NCBI RefSeq assembly: GCF_030687145.1
Contig: NZ_CP117460.1
Span: 620,001 to 684,000, forward strand
Direction of reading: 5' to 3'
DNA length: 64,000 nucleotides
Source of the DNA: Pseudomonas sp. FP1742
Lineage (GTDB): Bacteria; Pseudomonadota; Gammaproteobacteria; Pseudomonadales; Pseudomonadaceae
Shown here: piece by piece, positions 51,406-60,288 of the stretch
How the letters are laid out: each line of letters opens with the position of its first letter
Position numbering within the stretch: position 1 is the first letter of the stretch
Translations under genes and position numbers: made by a program
The notes under the pieces: generated by a model
Seen by the model: only the letters and a program-made list of their open reading frames with translations
Database searches by the model: none
Told to the model about the DNA's origin: nothing

Positions 51406-52274
51406 GTGAAGTCGTACTCTCGGTCGAAAATCTGATGATGCACTTCGGTGGCATCAAGGCGCTGAGTGACGTCAGCCTGAAGGTCAAACGCAATTCGATC
51501 TTCGCGTTGATCGGCCCCAATGGCGCGGGCAAGACCACCGTGTTCAACTGCTTGACCGGGTTCTACAAAGCGACCGGCGGGCATATCGAACTCAATACCC
51601 GTGGGGTGAAAACCGACGTCATTAAAATGCTCGGGGAGCCGTTCAAGGCAATCGATTTCGTTTCGCCAAAAAGCTTCATCGGCCGGCTTCACTACAAGAT
51701 GTTCGGTGGCACGCACCTGATCAACCGTGCCGGTCTGGCGCGGACTTTCCAGAACATTCGCCTGTTCAAGGAGATGTCGGTGCTGGAAAACCTGTTGGTA
51801 GCCCAGCACATGTGGGTCAACCGCAACATGCTGGCCGGTATCCTCAACACCAAGGGGTACCGCAAGGCCGAAAGCGATGCGCTGGACCACGCGTTCTACT
51901 GGCTGGAAGTGGTGGACCTGGTGGACTGCGCCAACCGCCTGGCCGGTGAACTGTCCTACGGTCAGCAACGCCGTCTGGAAATCGCCCGGGCCATGTGCAC
52001 CCGGCCGCAGATCATCTGCCTCGACGAACCGGCCGCCGGCCTCAACCCTCAGGAAACCGAAGCGCTGAGCGCGATGATCCGGCTGCTGCGTGACGAGCAT
52101 GATCTGACCGTGGTGCTGATCGAACACGACATGGGCATGGTCATGAGCATTTCCGACCACATCGTGGTGCTGGACCACGGCGTTGTCATCGCCGAGGGCG
52201 GGCCCGAAGCGATCCGACACGATCCGAAAGTGATTGCCGCCTACCTGGGCGCCGACGAAGAGGAACTGGTATGA
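51402..52274 (+). CDS. braF: Branched-chain amino acid ABC transporter ATPase LivG/BraF
   Basis: This cytoplasmic ATPase has 290 residues. Walker A is GPNGAGKTT (about residues 37-45), the signature is LSYGQQRRLEIARAM and Walker B is IICLDEPAAGL, followed by the switch His in VVLIEHDMGMV. A long insertion between Walker A and the Q-loop is normal for LivG. It overlaps braG by 4 bases. Confidence 0.95.
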   Translation: MSEVVLSVENLMMHFGGIKALSDVSLKVKRNSIFALIGPNGAGKTTVFNCLTGFYKATGGHIELNTRGVKTDVIKMLGEPFKAIDFVSPKSFIGRLHYKMFGGTHLINRAGLARTFQNIRLFKEMSVLENLLVAQHMWVNRNMLAGILNTKGYRKAESDALDHAFYWLEVVDLVDCANRLAGELSYGQQRRLEIARAMCTRPQIICLDEPAAGLNPQETEALSAMIRLLRDEHDLTVVLIEHDMGMVMSISDHIVVLDHGVVIAEGGPEAIRHDPKVIAAYLGADEEELV

Positions 52275-52987
52275 GTCAACCGATCCTCGAACTGAAAGAG
52301 ATCGACGTGTTCTACGGACCGATCCAGGCCTTGAAGAAAGTCTCGTTGCACATCAATGAAGGGGAGACTGTCAGCCTGATCGGCTCCAATGGTGCCGGCA
52401 AGTCGACTCTGCTGATGTCGATTTTCGGCCAGCCACGGGCGGCTGATGGGCAAATCGTCTATCAGGGTGTGGATATCACTCACAAGTCGTCCCACTACAT
52501 CGCCTCCAACGGTATCGCTCAATCGCCGGAAGGTCGGCGGGTGTTCCCTGACATGACCGTCGAGGAAAACCTGTTGATGGGTACCATTCCAATCGGTGAC
52601 AAGTACGCCAAGGAAGACATGCAGCGCATGTTCGAGTTGTTTCCACGGCTCGAAGAGCGGCGTACCCAACGTGCCATGACCATGTCGGGCGGCGAACAGC
52701 AAATGCTCGCCATCGCCCGGGCGCTTATGAGCCGGCCGAAGCTGTTGCTGCTCGATGAGCCGAGTCTGGGGCTGGCGCCGATTGTGGTGAAACAGATCTT
52801 CGCGACTCTGCGGGAACTGGCCAAGACAGGGATGACCATTTTCCTGGTGGAGCAGAACGCCAACCACGCCCTCAAGCTGTCGGACCGGGCATATGTGATG
52901 GTCAACGGTCAGATCCGCCTCAGCGGCACCGGCAAGGAGCTGCTGGTGAACGAGGAAGTGCGTAACGCCTACCTCGGCGGGCACTGA
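52271..52987 (+). CDS. braG: Branched-chain amino acid ABC transporter ATPase LivF/BraG
   Basis: This second ATPase has 238 residues. Walker A is GSNGAGKSTLLMS, the signature is MSGGEQQMLAIARAL, Walker B is LLLLDEPSLGL and the switch His position is occupied in LVEQNANHAL as the LivF-typical Asn. It ends the five-gene bra operon and is followed by an intrinsic terminator. Confidence 0.95.
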   Translation: MSQPILELKEIDVFYGPIQALKKVSLHINEGETVSLIGSNGAGKSTLLMSIFGQPRAADGQIVYQGVDITHKSSHYIASNGIAQSPEGRRVFPDMTVEENLLMGTIPIGDKYAKEDMQRMFELFPRLEERRTQRAMTMSGGEQQMLAIARALMSRPKLLLLDEPSLGLAPIVVKQIFATLRELAKTGMTIFLVEQNANHALKLSDRAYVMVNGQIRLSGTGKELLVNEEVRNAYLGGH

Positions 52988-53006
52988 GTTCAGCCTCGCG
53001 GCAACA

Positions 53007-53037
53007 AGCCCCGACGAGCAATCGCCGGGGCTTTTTT
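53007..53037 (+). terminator. Terminator of the bra operon
   Basis: AGCCCCG with an inner loop and CGGGGCT, then TTTTTT. Confidence 0.88.
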
Positions 53038-53062
53038 CTATCTATCAAACATCACTCGCCCC

Positions 53063-53151
53063 GTGGGAGCGGGCTTGCCCGCGAAGGCGGTGTGCCAGGC
53101 AACATTGATGTCGAATGACACTCCCTCTTCGCGGGCAAGCCCGCTCCCACA
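53063..53151. repeat. REP doublet
   Basis: Inverted GTGGGAGCGGGCTTGCCCGC units flank a spacer containing AACATTGATGTCGAATGACA. Confidence 0.9.
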
Positions 53152-53268
53152 GGGACTGCGGAAAATTGTGGAAAACAATATTCACGACCTCGTAAAGCGC
53201 GACATAAAGCCGCTGCAAATTGCTGTTTTATCAAGGTTTTGACTTGTCCCCGTTTGCTGTGGAGCTGG

Positions 53269-53302
53269 CTGTGAATAACGTGGGAGTAGCTGGCTGCAAG
53301 CC
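53269..53302 (+). repeat. 34-bp direct repeat, copy A, containing a DnaA-box-like site
   Basis: CTGTGAATAACGTGGGAGTA followed by GCTGGCTGCAAGCC matches the copy at 53644 at about 26 of 34 positions, including the DnaA-box part and the TGGCTG.AAGCC end. Confidence 0.6.
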
Positions 53303-53643
53303 TTTGAATCCGTGGCTTACAGAGATGTGGTTGTTTTTTGATCAGGTGTTTTTGACGGACCTCGAGCCGGCTTTGTCAACCTTTTTGTTAGGGGTGGACA
53401 GGGTACGAATCGAGGTGGGCAAGCCTGTGGATAAGTCTGTGATTAAACTCTGGAAAGACTCGGCTGAGGGCCGTGGTTACTGGCTTGGCGCCATCGTCGG
53501 TTTGACCGCTCGGTCGTGCAAATTGCCCGGGGTTACACAACAGATGCCACAGGGTCAAGGAAAAAACTTTCTAATCTGCCCGCAAAGCCTTGTGAATAGC
53601 GGCTTTCAGCTTTTCCACTTGCCCCCGGAAACTGTGGACCGGC

Positions 53644-53677
53644 CTGTGGATAAGGTGCGCGTACATGGCTGTAAGCC
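53644..53677 (+). repeat. 34-bp direct repeat, copy C, containing a perfect DnaA box
   Basis: CTGTGGATAAGGTGCGCGTA followed by CATGGCTGTAAGCC is the counterpart of the 53269 copy, 375 bp away, in the same orientation. Confidence 0.6.
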
Positions 53678-53770
53678 ACGGTCTATATGGCGTTGCCGGC
53701 ATTGATCGTTTTTTGTACGGTTTTTGCGACGGTTGCCGCTGTGGGCAAGGCCGGGCATGCTGGTAACTGA

Positions 53771-54586
<816 letters not shown>

Positions 54587-54587
54587 T

Positions 54588-54716
54588 TGTGGCGAGGGGG
54601 CTTGCCTGTGGCGAGGGGGCTTGCCCCCGTTCGGGTGCGAAGCAGCCGCCTGCGATGCAACTGATAAAACACTAGGGCTGCTGCGCAGCCCAACGGGGGC
54701 AAGCCCCCTCGCCACA
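54588..54716. repeat. Second-type REP element (GTGGCGAGGGGGCTTGCCCCC)
   Basis: TGTGGCGAGGGGGCTTGCC occurs twice in tandem at the left end and once inverted at the right end (CGGGGGCAAGCCCCCTCGCC). An inner stem GGGCTGCTGCGCAGCCC lies between. It differs from the GGGAGCGGGC family seen elsewhere in the window. Confidence 0.85.
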
Positions 54717-54722
54717 AAAAAC

Positions 54723-55850
54723 TCAGGCGAGATACTCGACCAACCCGCGATAACAGGTCGCCAAGTGATAAGGCGTGGTCGAAGGCATGTCCTTGCGGCT
54801 CACTTCGCCCTGCTCGTCGCGACACTCATACCAGCCGCCTGCATGCAGAAAACGCTGTTGCAACGCCTGCAATTGGCGCTGTACAGAGGCTTCGCTGCCC
54901 GGACGCAAGGTCAGGGCGCGCAGGTATTCGGCCTGGGCCCAGATGCGTTGGGTCGCGTCGCGTGGGCGGTCGTCCAGTTCCAGCATTGCGCGCACGGCAC
55001 CGGTCTGCTGATCGATGCCCCGTTGTTCGGTGAGCGTAAACGCGCGCTCCAGCGAGGCGTGCAGTTTCGAACCGCGCAGCAATGGCGAGGACTCCAGCAG
55101 GAAATACCATTCGAACTGATGGCCCGGCTCGAACCAGTTATCCACAGCGCCCAGCGGCTTTTCCATCAATACCGCGTGTTGCGGGTCGATGAAGCGCTTG
55201 TGCATGGCTGTGCATAACTCGAGGAGCGCTTTTTGTACGGCCACGTCTTCGCGCACCGAAAGGGTGGCAAGGAAGGCTTCGGCCAAATGCATCAAGGGAT
55301 TCTGCAGCGGCCCGGACTCGAGCGAGGACCAATCCCGGTCAAGGCTGGCCTCGTACAGGCCGTCGCCCGTGGCGAAACGCCGCGCAACCACTTCCAGCGC
55401 GGCGTTGAGTACCGACTCCGCCAGTGGTTCGCGAACCTTGTCCCAGTAATGGGCGCAGGCAAACAGGATGAAGGCGTGGGTGTAGAGGTCTTTGCGCTGA
55501 TCCAGCGGCGCACCTTGCGGGTCGATGCTGTAGAACCAGCCGCCATGCTCGGCATCGTGGAAATGCCGCTGCAAGGAACGAAACAGCGCCGCCGCACGCT
55601 CTTCGGCCTGGGGCACCTGGCCGATCAGGCTGGAAAACAGGTACAGCTGCCGCGCGCAGGCCATGGCCCGGTAGCGCTGAGGGGGCAGTGGTCGATGCTC
55701 GGCGTCCAGCGCTTCATAAGGCAATGCCATGTCGGCGTTCCAGCCGGGACCTTGCCAGAGCGGCACGATCACGTTCTGGAAGTGCTGTTGCACCGAGGCG
55801 AACAGGGTGGTCAATTCAGGCTGGGAGGCAGAGCGGGAAACAGGGAGCAT
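54723..55850 (-). CDS. AGE family epimerase/isomerase (probable D-mannose isomerase)
   Basis: This 375-residue (alpha/alpha)6-barrel protein belongs to the N-acylglucosamine 2-epimerase superfamily. Visible segments are HGGWFYSIDPQGAP, KDLYTHAFILFACAHYW, NPLMHLAEAFLATLS and the His-bearing PGHQFEWYFLLE. Bacterial members without N-acetyl-sugar context are often mannose isomerases (YihS/ManI type), interconverting mannose and fructose; this assignment is by family only. It is convergent with the SDR gene and has no sugar-transport genes near it. Confidence 0.8.
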   Translation of the reverse strand: MLPVSRSASQPELTTLFASVQQHFQNVIVPLWQGPGWNADMALPYEALDAEHRPLPPQRYRAMACARQLYLFSSLIGQVPQAEERAAALFRSLQRHFHDAEHGGWFYSIDPQGAPLDQRKDLYTHAFILFACAHYWDKVREPLAESVLNAALEVVARRFATGDGLYEASLDRDWSSLESGPLQNPLMHLAEAFLATLSVREDVAVQKALLELCTAMHKRFIDPQHAVLMEKPLGAVDNWFEPGHQFEWYFLLESSPLLRGSKLHASLERAFTLTEQRGIDQQTGAVRAMLELDDRPRDATQRIWAQAEYLRALTLRPGSEASVQRQLQALQQRFLHAGGWYECRDEQGEVSRKDMPSTTPYHLATCYRGLVEYLA

Positions 55851-55934
55851 TGGCTGGCGTCGTCACGGCAGGGGCGATTGCGCGACATGGTAGCAGAGAG
55901 GCAGGCTTGAGAGAGGCGGTGTCTGATCGGACGC

Positions 55935-56028
55935 TATCGCGGGCAAGCCCGCTCCCACAGGGATCTTTCGGTATTCACACAACCTGTCCGGCAGCGAATA
56001 TCCTGTGGGAGCGGGCTTGCCCGCGAAG
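55935..56028. repeat. REP doublet
   Basis: ATCGCGGGCAAGCCCGCTCC and the inverted arm flank a spacer of about 45 bp between hupE and the AGE gene. Confidence 0.9.
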
Positions 56029-56049
56029 GGGCCAATCCAGACGCTAGAA

Positions 56050-56622
56050 TTAACCCGCCAGCAACCACACCCCGGTCGCCGCCGACGCCGCACCCGCCAG
56101 CCGAACCAGCGGCGCCGCGGCCTGAGGCAAGAGGCGAACCACCGCATAACCCGCGGCATGCAACGCCGCTGTCGCCACCACAAACCCTGCGGCATACGCC
56201 CAGGGACTGGACATGTCCGGCAATTCCAAACCATGCGCCACGCCATGAAACAGCGCGAACAACGCGGTCGCCGCCACCGCCAGGCTCAATGGCGGACGCA
56301 CTGCCAACGCCACCGCCAGGCCCAGCGCCAATACCGATGCCGCAATCCCGCTTTCCAGCGCCGGCAGGTCCAGCCCTTCAAAACCCAACAAACCGCCGAT
56401 CAGCATGGTGCCGACGAACGTGCACGGCAGCACCCAGCGCGCGGCGCCTTTCTGCTGCGCGGCCCATAACCCTACGGCAACCATCGCCAGCAAGTGATCG
56501 AGGCCACCGATCGGATGGCTGATGCCGGCGATCAGGCCATTATCGCCATGGCCCGGGTGGGCGAAGGCGATGGCCGGGGTCAACAGCAGGGCCATGGCGC
56601 CCAGAATGCGTTTCAGTGTCAT
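56050..56622 (-). CDS. hupE: HupE/UreJ family metal permease
   Basis: This 190-residue membrane protein has an N-terminal signal-like helix ending at AFAHPGHGDNG, the conserved HPGHGD motif, and then HPIGGLDHLLAMVAVGLWAA. About six helices follow. The family moves Ni(II), or Co(II), and in ure clusters is called UreJ. Here it is the last gene after ureG, on the same strand with a 34-bp gap, so nickel supply for urease is the likely role. Confidence 0.88.
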   Translation of the reverse strand: MTLKRILGAMALLLTPAIAFAHPGHGDNGLIAGISHPIGGLDHLLAMVAVGLWAAQQKGAARWVLPCTFVGTMLIGGLLGFEGLDLPALESGIAASVLALGLAVALAVRPPLSLAVAATALFALFHGVAHGLELPDMSSPWAYAAGFVVATAALHAAGYAVVRLLPQAAAPLVRLAGAASAATGVWLLAG

Positions 56623-56656
56623 GGATTAGCTTCCTTGTTGATAAGTGTGAGCGTGA

Positions 56657-57271
56657 TCAGGCCGCCGTCAGCAAGCCCTGGCGTTCGATGAAGGCGATGA
56701 TTTCTTCAAGGCCCTGGCCGGTTTTCTGGTTGCTGAAGACAAACGGCTTGCCGTTGCGCATGCGTTGGGTGTCGCTGTCCATCATCTCCAGCGACGCGCC
56801 CACCAGTGGGGCCAGGTCGATCTTGTTGATCACCAGCAAGTCGGATTTGCAGATCCCCGGCCCGCCTTTGCGCGGCAGCTTGTCGCCGGCCGAGACATCG
56901 ATCACGTAAATGGTCAGGTCGGACAGTTCCGGGCTGAAGGTGGCCGAGAGGTTGTCGCCCCCGGACTCCACCAGAATCAGGTCCAGCCCCGGAAAGCGCC
57001 GGTTCAGTTGATCCACGGCTTCGAGGTTGATCGAGGCATCTTCGCGGATCGCCGTGTGCGGGCAGCCGCCGGTTTCCACGCCGATGATCCGCTCCGGCGC
57101 CAAGGCTTCGTTGCGCACCAGAAAGTCGGCGTCTTCGCGGGTGTAGATGTCGTTGGTCACGACGGCCAGGTTGTAGCGTTCGCGCAGGGCCAGGCACAGG
57201 GCCAGGGTCAGGGCGGTTTTGCCGGAGCCGACCGGGCCGCCGATGCCGACGCGCAGGGGTTGTGTGTTCAT
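56657..57271 (-). CDS. ureG: Urease accessory GTPase UreG
   Basis: UreG is a SIMIBI-class GTPase that drives Ni(II) delivery to apo-urease with UreE, UreF and UreD. Visible are P-loop [12 protein letters not shown] (about residues 11-22), the metal-binding Cys-Pro-His in [11 protein letters not shown] and the guanine motif VINKIDLA. From ATG 57271 it has 204 residues. An ATG 12 bases upstream is possible but less typical. Confidence 0.96.
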   Translation of the reverse strand: MNTQPLRVGIGGPVGSGKTALTLALCLALRERYNLAVVTNDIYTREDADFLVRNEALAPERIIGVETGGCPHTAIREDASINLEAVDQLNRRFPGLDLILVESGGDNLSATFSPELSDLTIYVIDVSAGDKLPRKGGPGICKSDLLVINKIDLAPLVGASLEMMDSDTQRMRNGKPFVFSNQKTGQGLEEIIAFIERQGLLTAA

Positions 57272-57294
57272 GTGCTTCTCCAAACTAAAAGGCC

Positions 57295-57969
57295 CTAGGA
57301 ACGGAACAGACGGCTGTACTGGCGCTCATGGGCCATGCACGCCAGGGACAGGCCGAAAGCGGCACTGCCGAAGTGTTCGGGATTGATTCGGGTGGCGTCT
57401 TGCTGCGCCTGTTGCAGCAACGGCAGCAGTTCGCTGGTCAGGCGTTGTGCGGCTTGCTGGCCCAACGGGAGGGTCTTCATCAACACCGCCAGTTGGTTTT
57501 CCAGCCAGCTCCAGAGCCAGGCGGCCAGCGCGTCTTGCGGGCTGATGTTCCAGGCGCGAGCCGCCAGCGCCCAGCCGAGGGCCAGATGCGGTTCGGGGCG
57601 TTGGTCAAGAAAGGCCCGGGCCGGCGCATCCAGTTCCGGCAAGCCGTTGAGCAGTTGCTGCAGCGAATAACCCATCTGCCGGCTCTCCTGATGCAGCTCG
57701 CGGGTTTCGCGGCTGGCGCGATGTTCTTCGCAGCGTTGCAGCAACTCGGCCCAGTTTTCTTCGGCGGCGGCGGTGCAATGGGCGAGCAGTAGCGGTGCTT
57801 CGAAACGCGCCAGGTTCAACAGCAACTGATCGCTGATCCAGCGTCGCGCGCTGTCGGGATCATTGACCCGGCCGTTATCCACCGCCATTTCCAGGCCCTG
57901 GGAATAGCTGTAGCCGCCAATCGGCAGCTGCGGACTGGCCAGGCGCAGCAGCGCCCAGGCTGGGTTCAT
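57295..57969 (-). CDS. ureF: Urease accessory protein UreF
   Basis: UreF is an all-helical adaptor that links UreG to the UreD-urease complex and gates GTP hydrolysis. The start [20 protein letters not shown] then [13 protein letters not shown] is diagnostic. At 224 residues it is complete. It overlaps the end of ureE by 4 bases and is followed 23 bases later by ureG. Confidence 0.95.
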   Translation of the reverse strand: MNPAWALLRLASPQLPIGGYSYSQGLEMAVDNGRVNDPDSARRWISDQLLLNLARFEAPLLLAHCTAAAEENWAELLQRCEEHRASRETRELHQESRQMGYSLQQLLNGLPELDAPARAFLDQRPEPHLALGWALAARAWNISPQDALAAWLWSWLENQLAVLMKTLPLGQQAAQRLTSELLPLLQQAQQDATRINPEHFGSAAFGLSLACMAHERQYSRLFRS

Positions 57970-58466
57970 AAACGCACGCCGAACTGGTGCAGTTTCGGCG
58001 GGTAGTTGAAGTCCTCGTCACCGTGGCGCGAGTGGTGATGGCCACCACCGTAGGCACCGTGTTCCGGCTGGAACGGTGCTTCGATGTTCTCGGCCTTGGC
58101 GCCAAGCTGTTCGAGCATGGCCTTGAGCACGTAATCGTCGAGCAGGCGCAACCAGCCGTCGCCGACTTGCAGGGCCACGTGGCGGTTGCCCAGGTGATAG
58201 GCGGCGCGGGTCAGTTCGAATGCATTGGCGCAGGTGACATGCAGCAGTTGCTCGGGACGAGCACAGACGCGAACGACGCGCCCGTCTTCGGCTTGCAGGC
58301 ATTCGCCGTCATACAGCGGCGGCTGGCCGCGCTCCAGAAACAAGCCGACGTCTTCACCCTCGGCACTGAAACAGCGCAAGCGGCTTTTGCTCCTGGCTTC
58401 GAAGGTCAGGTGCAACTCGGCGGCCCAGACGGGTTGAGGGTCGATTCTGCGATGAATCACCAGCAT
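57966..58466 (-). CDS. ureE: Urease accessory nickel chaperone UreE
   Basis: UreE is a dimeric nickel-binding chaperone that hands Ni(II) to UreG. The conserved HLGNRHVALQVG, with the interface metal-binding His, is near residues 90-100, and a short His-rich tail GGGHHHSRHGDED is near the C-terminus. ATG 58466 (MLVIHRR, 166 aa) is chosen over an ATG 24 bases upstream. It heads ureE-ureF-ureG-hupE; the catalytic subunits ureABC and ureD are outside the window. Confidence 0.95.
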   Translation of the reverse strand: MLVIHRRIDPQPVWAAELHLTFEARSKSRLRCFSAEGEDVGLFLERGQPPLYDGECLQAEDGRVVRVCARPEQLLHVTCANAFELTRAAYHLGNRHVALQVGDGWLRLLDDYVLKAMLEQLGAKAENIEAPFQPEHGAYGGGHHHSRHGDEDFNYPPKLHQFGVRL

Positions 58467-58502
58467 CGGAAGGCTTCCAGCAATGGACAATGCTCAGGCT
58501 AG

Positions 58503-58518
58503 AGCAAGGGGCTTGCCA
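58503..58518 (-). promoter_or_regulatory. Sigma-54 promoter of the ureEFG operon
   Basis: On the minus strand TGGCAAGCCCCTTGCT has GG and GC ten bases apart and differs from the consensus at one strongly conserved base. The predicted start is near 58492, about 25 bases before ureE. Confidence 0.7.
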
Positions 58519-58591
58519 ATCGGGGGAGGCGTAGGAAATCCCTGTCGGAGCGTAGCGGATGTTTCAAGATGTTGCGGGATTTTGATTTAAA

Positions 58592-58620
58592 TTGGTGCGA
58601 TGGTTTTTTTACTGCACCAA
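58592..58620. promoter_or_regulatory. GGTGC/GCACC palindrome upstream of the ureE promoter
   Basis: TTGGTGC (58592-58598) and GCACCAA (58614-58620) form an inverted repeat with a 15-bp T-rich spacer, about 100-130 bp upstream of the predicted ureE start, a typical enhancer distance for sigma-54 activators. The half-sites match NtrC, but facing outward. Confidence 0.45.
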
Positions 58621-58647
58621 ATTGCAGCGAGCGCCTGTGTGGGAGCG

Positions 58648-59280
58648 TTACTCGGTGCTGCCGAGCCCTTGCCAATGTTTGAGGCCGATAAAGATAAACC
58701 GCAACTGCTGAGTGATTTTCGCCTGTGGGGTCAGATGCTCCGGCAGCGCTTCGGCGGGCGGATCGATGATGTCCGGCAAGGTGGCGAACACGCTCTTGAC
58801 GATCAGATCGGCCATGACGCTCAGGCCGGCGATGTCCAGGTGCTGCAGTTTTGGCATCAACGACAAGTCGGCTGCCAGGTCCGAGCTGATGTCTTCACGC
58901 AAACGGCCAATGGCCTGGCGCACCGGCAGCGAACCGCCGTATTGCTCACGGGCCAGAAACAGGAACTGCGAGCGGTTGGCCGTGACCACGTCGAGGAAGA
59001 TCCGCACCGAGGCGTCGATGATGCCGCCCATGACGAACTCGTTATGGCGCACCAGGCGGATGGTTTCGCGGAAGGTCTGGCCGACTTCGCTCACCAGCAC
59101 CAGGCCCAGTTCATCCATGTCGGCGAAATGCCGGTAGAAACCGGTGGGCACGATTCCGGCGGTCCTGGTCACTTCACGCAGGCTCAGGCTGCCGAATCCT
59201 CGGCCGCTTTCCATCAAGTGGCGGGCAGCGTCCATCAGGGCGTTGCGGGTCTGTTGTTTCTGTTCGGCGCGGGGCAGCAT
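58648..59280 (-). CDS. TetR family regulator, FabR-like
   Basis: This 210-residue regulator begins MLPRAEQKQQTRNALMDAAR and has a TetR helix-turn-helix (SLSLREVTRTAGIVPTGFYR) closely resembling E. coli FabR, with the shared YRHFADMDELGLVLV segment. FabR and DesT sense the saturated/unsaturated acyl ratio and repress fab or desaturase genes. None of those is adjacent, so the target must be elsewhere if the role holds. ATG 59280 is used because the upstream codons are Arg-rich and unlike the family. Confidence 0.82.
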   Translation of the reverse strand: MLPRAEQKQQTRNALMDAARHLMESGRGFGSLSLREVTRTAGIVPTGFYRHFADMDELGLVLVSEVGQTFRETIRLVRHNEFVMGGIIDASVRIFLDVVTANRSQFLFLAREQYGGSLPVRQAIGRLREDISSDLAADLSLMPKLQHLDIAGLSVMADLIVKSVFATLPDIIDPPAEALPEHLTPQAKITQQLRFIFIGLKHWQGLGSTE

Positions 59281-59393
59281 CGCAAAGGTGTTTTCTGGAC
59301 AGGGACAGCGGCGCACTCTAACAAATCGGCTTCGCTGGCGTCGAACGGACTGTCGGGGGATCACGCGGGGAAAATGCAGCAGCTATAAAGTCA

Positions 59394-59424
59394 AAAGCCC
59401 AATCCGGAGATTGGGCTTTTTTTC
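59394..59424. terminator. Bidirectional terminator after the repeat-protein gene
   Basis: AAAGCCCAATC/GATTGGGCTTT with A-run and T-run flanks, 16 bases past the stop of the minus-strand repeat-protein gene. Confidence 0.85.
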
Positions 59425-59439
59425 CAGGCCGTCATGGGC

Positions 59440-59910
59440 TTAGCTCACAGCGCTGTTGCGTTCGATCACACGGTCACCACCACCTTCAGCCAGGGTTTGG
59501 CCTTGTGGGGTGCGGTCGGTACCGTCGGCAGCCAGGGTCTGGCCTTGTGGGGTGCGGTCTGTACCGTCGGCAGCCAGGGTCTGGCCTTGTGGGGTGCGGT
59601 CGGTACCGTCGGCAGCCAGGGTCTGGCCTTGTGGGGTACGGTCGGTACCGTCGGCAGCCAGAGTCTGGCCTTGTGGAGTGCGGTCCGAACCATCCTGAGT
59701 GATCAGGCCTTTTTCTTTCAGGCGATCATTGCCACCTTCGGCAAGGGTCTGACCTTGTGGGGTACGGTCGGTACCGTCAGCAGCAACGGTTTGGCTGAAC
59801 ACCGAGTGGCTGTCTTTGACTTGTGGAGTGGCCTGATCAGCGGCTGGCAGGGCAAAAGCGGTGCTGGCTAACATCGAAAGGGTCAGGCTAAGCAGTAATT
59901 CGCGTTTCAT
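59440..59910 (-). CDS. Secreted tandem-repeat protein
   Basis: This 156-residue protein has a signal peptide (MKRELLLSLTLSMLASTAFA) and a mature part dominated by a 14-residue repeat, roughly AADGTDRTPQGQTL. DRTPQGQTLA occurs six times, four of them in near-identical succession, with related DR-containing segments (GGNDRLKEKG, GGGDRVIERN) between and after. It has no cysteines and is hydrophilic, so it is probably unfolded or repeats as a simple beta unit in the periplasm. I know no established function. ATG 59910 follows GGAG and gives the signal peptide; the upstream extension is not credible. Confidence 0.75.
   Translation of the reverse strand: MKRELLLSLTLSMLASTAFALPAADQATPQVKDSHSVFSQTVAADGTDRTPQGQTLAEGGNDRLKEKGLITQDGSDRTPQGQTLAADGTDRTPQGQTLAADGTDRTPQGQTLAADGTDRTPQGQTLAADGTDRTPQGQTLAEGGGDRVIERNSAVS
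59490..59699. repeat. 42-bp tandem repeat, five adjacent units
   Basis: Units start at 59490, 59532, 59574, 59616 and 59658, each with GGCCTTGTGG.GT.CGGTC; a sixth diverged unit is near 59740. The period is a multiple of three, so it keeps the coding frame and also leaves other frames open. Confidence 0.9.
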
Positions 59911-60288
59911 GATGGGTTGCTCCTTGGGAGGGCGATAAAGTGGGTACGAGAACAATGCTACTCTCGATAAGTCGATATAAAAGTTCATAAACGCAATGGT
60001 AATAATCAACGGAATTGATTGTTTCGCCGGATGGCTCTAGAACGGGCGTTTCCGGCGAGTGATTTTGCACTGAGGTGGGTATTTTCGACTCACTTTTGCC
60101 TCGCAAAAGTGCGGGCCAAGTAACGCAAAAAGGGGCGAGGCGGGACGGTCATTTGCGTCCGAATCGTCTTCCGGTTAAACCTGCGAGCCATTTTCCAGTC
60201 GTACATTTCATGACAGGCCGGTTCTGGCCTAACGTTTCATCAGTGCGTCGTTGTCAGGGCGCTCAGTCGTATTCAGGAGCTCTGTGCA
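59911..60288. other. Intergenic region between divergent repeat-protein and asmA genes
   Basis: No gene is seen. A perfect 9-bp hairpin CACTTTTGC/GCAAAAGTG lies at 60091-60111, followed by AGTAACGCAAAAAGGGGCGA. The left part (59940-60020) is AT-rich, as a promoter for the repeat-protein gene would be. Confidence 0.5.

Noticed and set aside
53063..53151. Regularly spaced inverted repeats resembling a CRISPR fragment
   Set aside because: The arms are the common Pseudomonas REP palindrome in inverted pairs, not direct repeats with unique spacers, and there are no cas genes.
53220..53705. 161-codon frame in the DnaA-box region
   Set aside because: TTG start without a good RBS, third-position composition unlike the neighbours, and repeated DNA motifs explain its sequence better than coding selection.
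59456..59702. Open frames on both strands through the 42-bp tandem repeat
   Set aside because: They are open only because the repeat period is a multiple of three; the frame with a signal peptide (59440-59910 minus) is the credible one.
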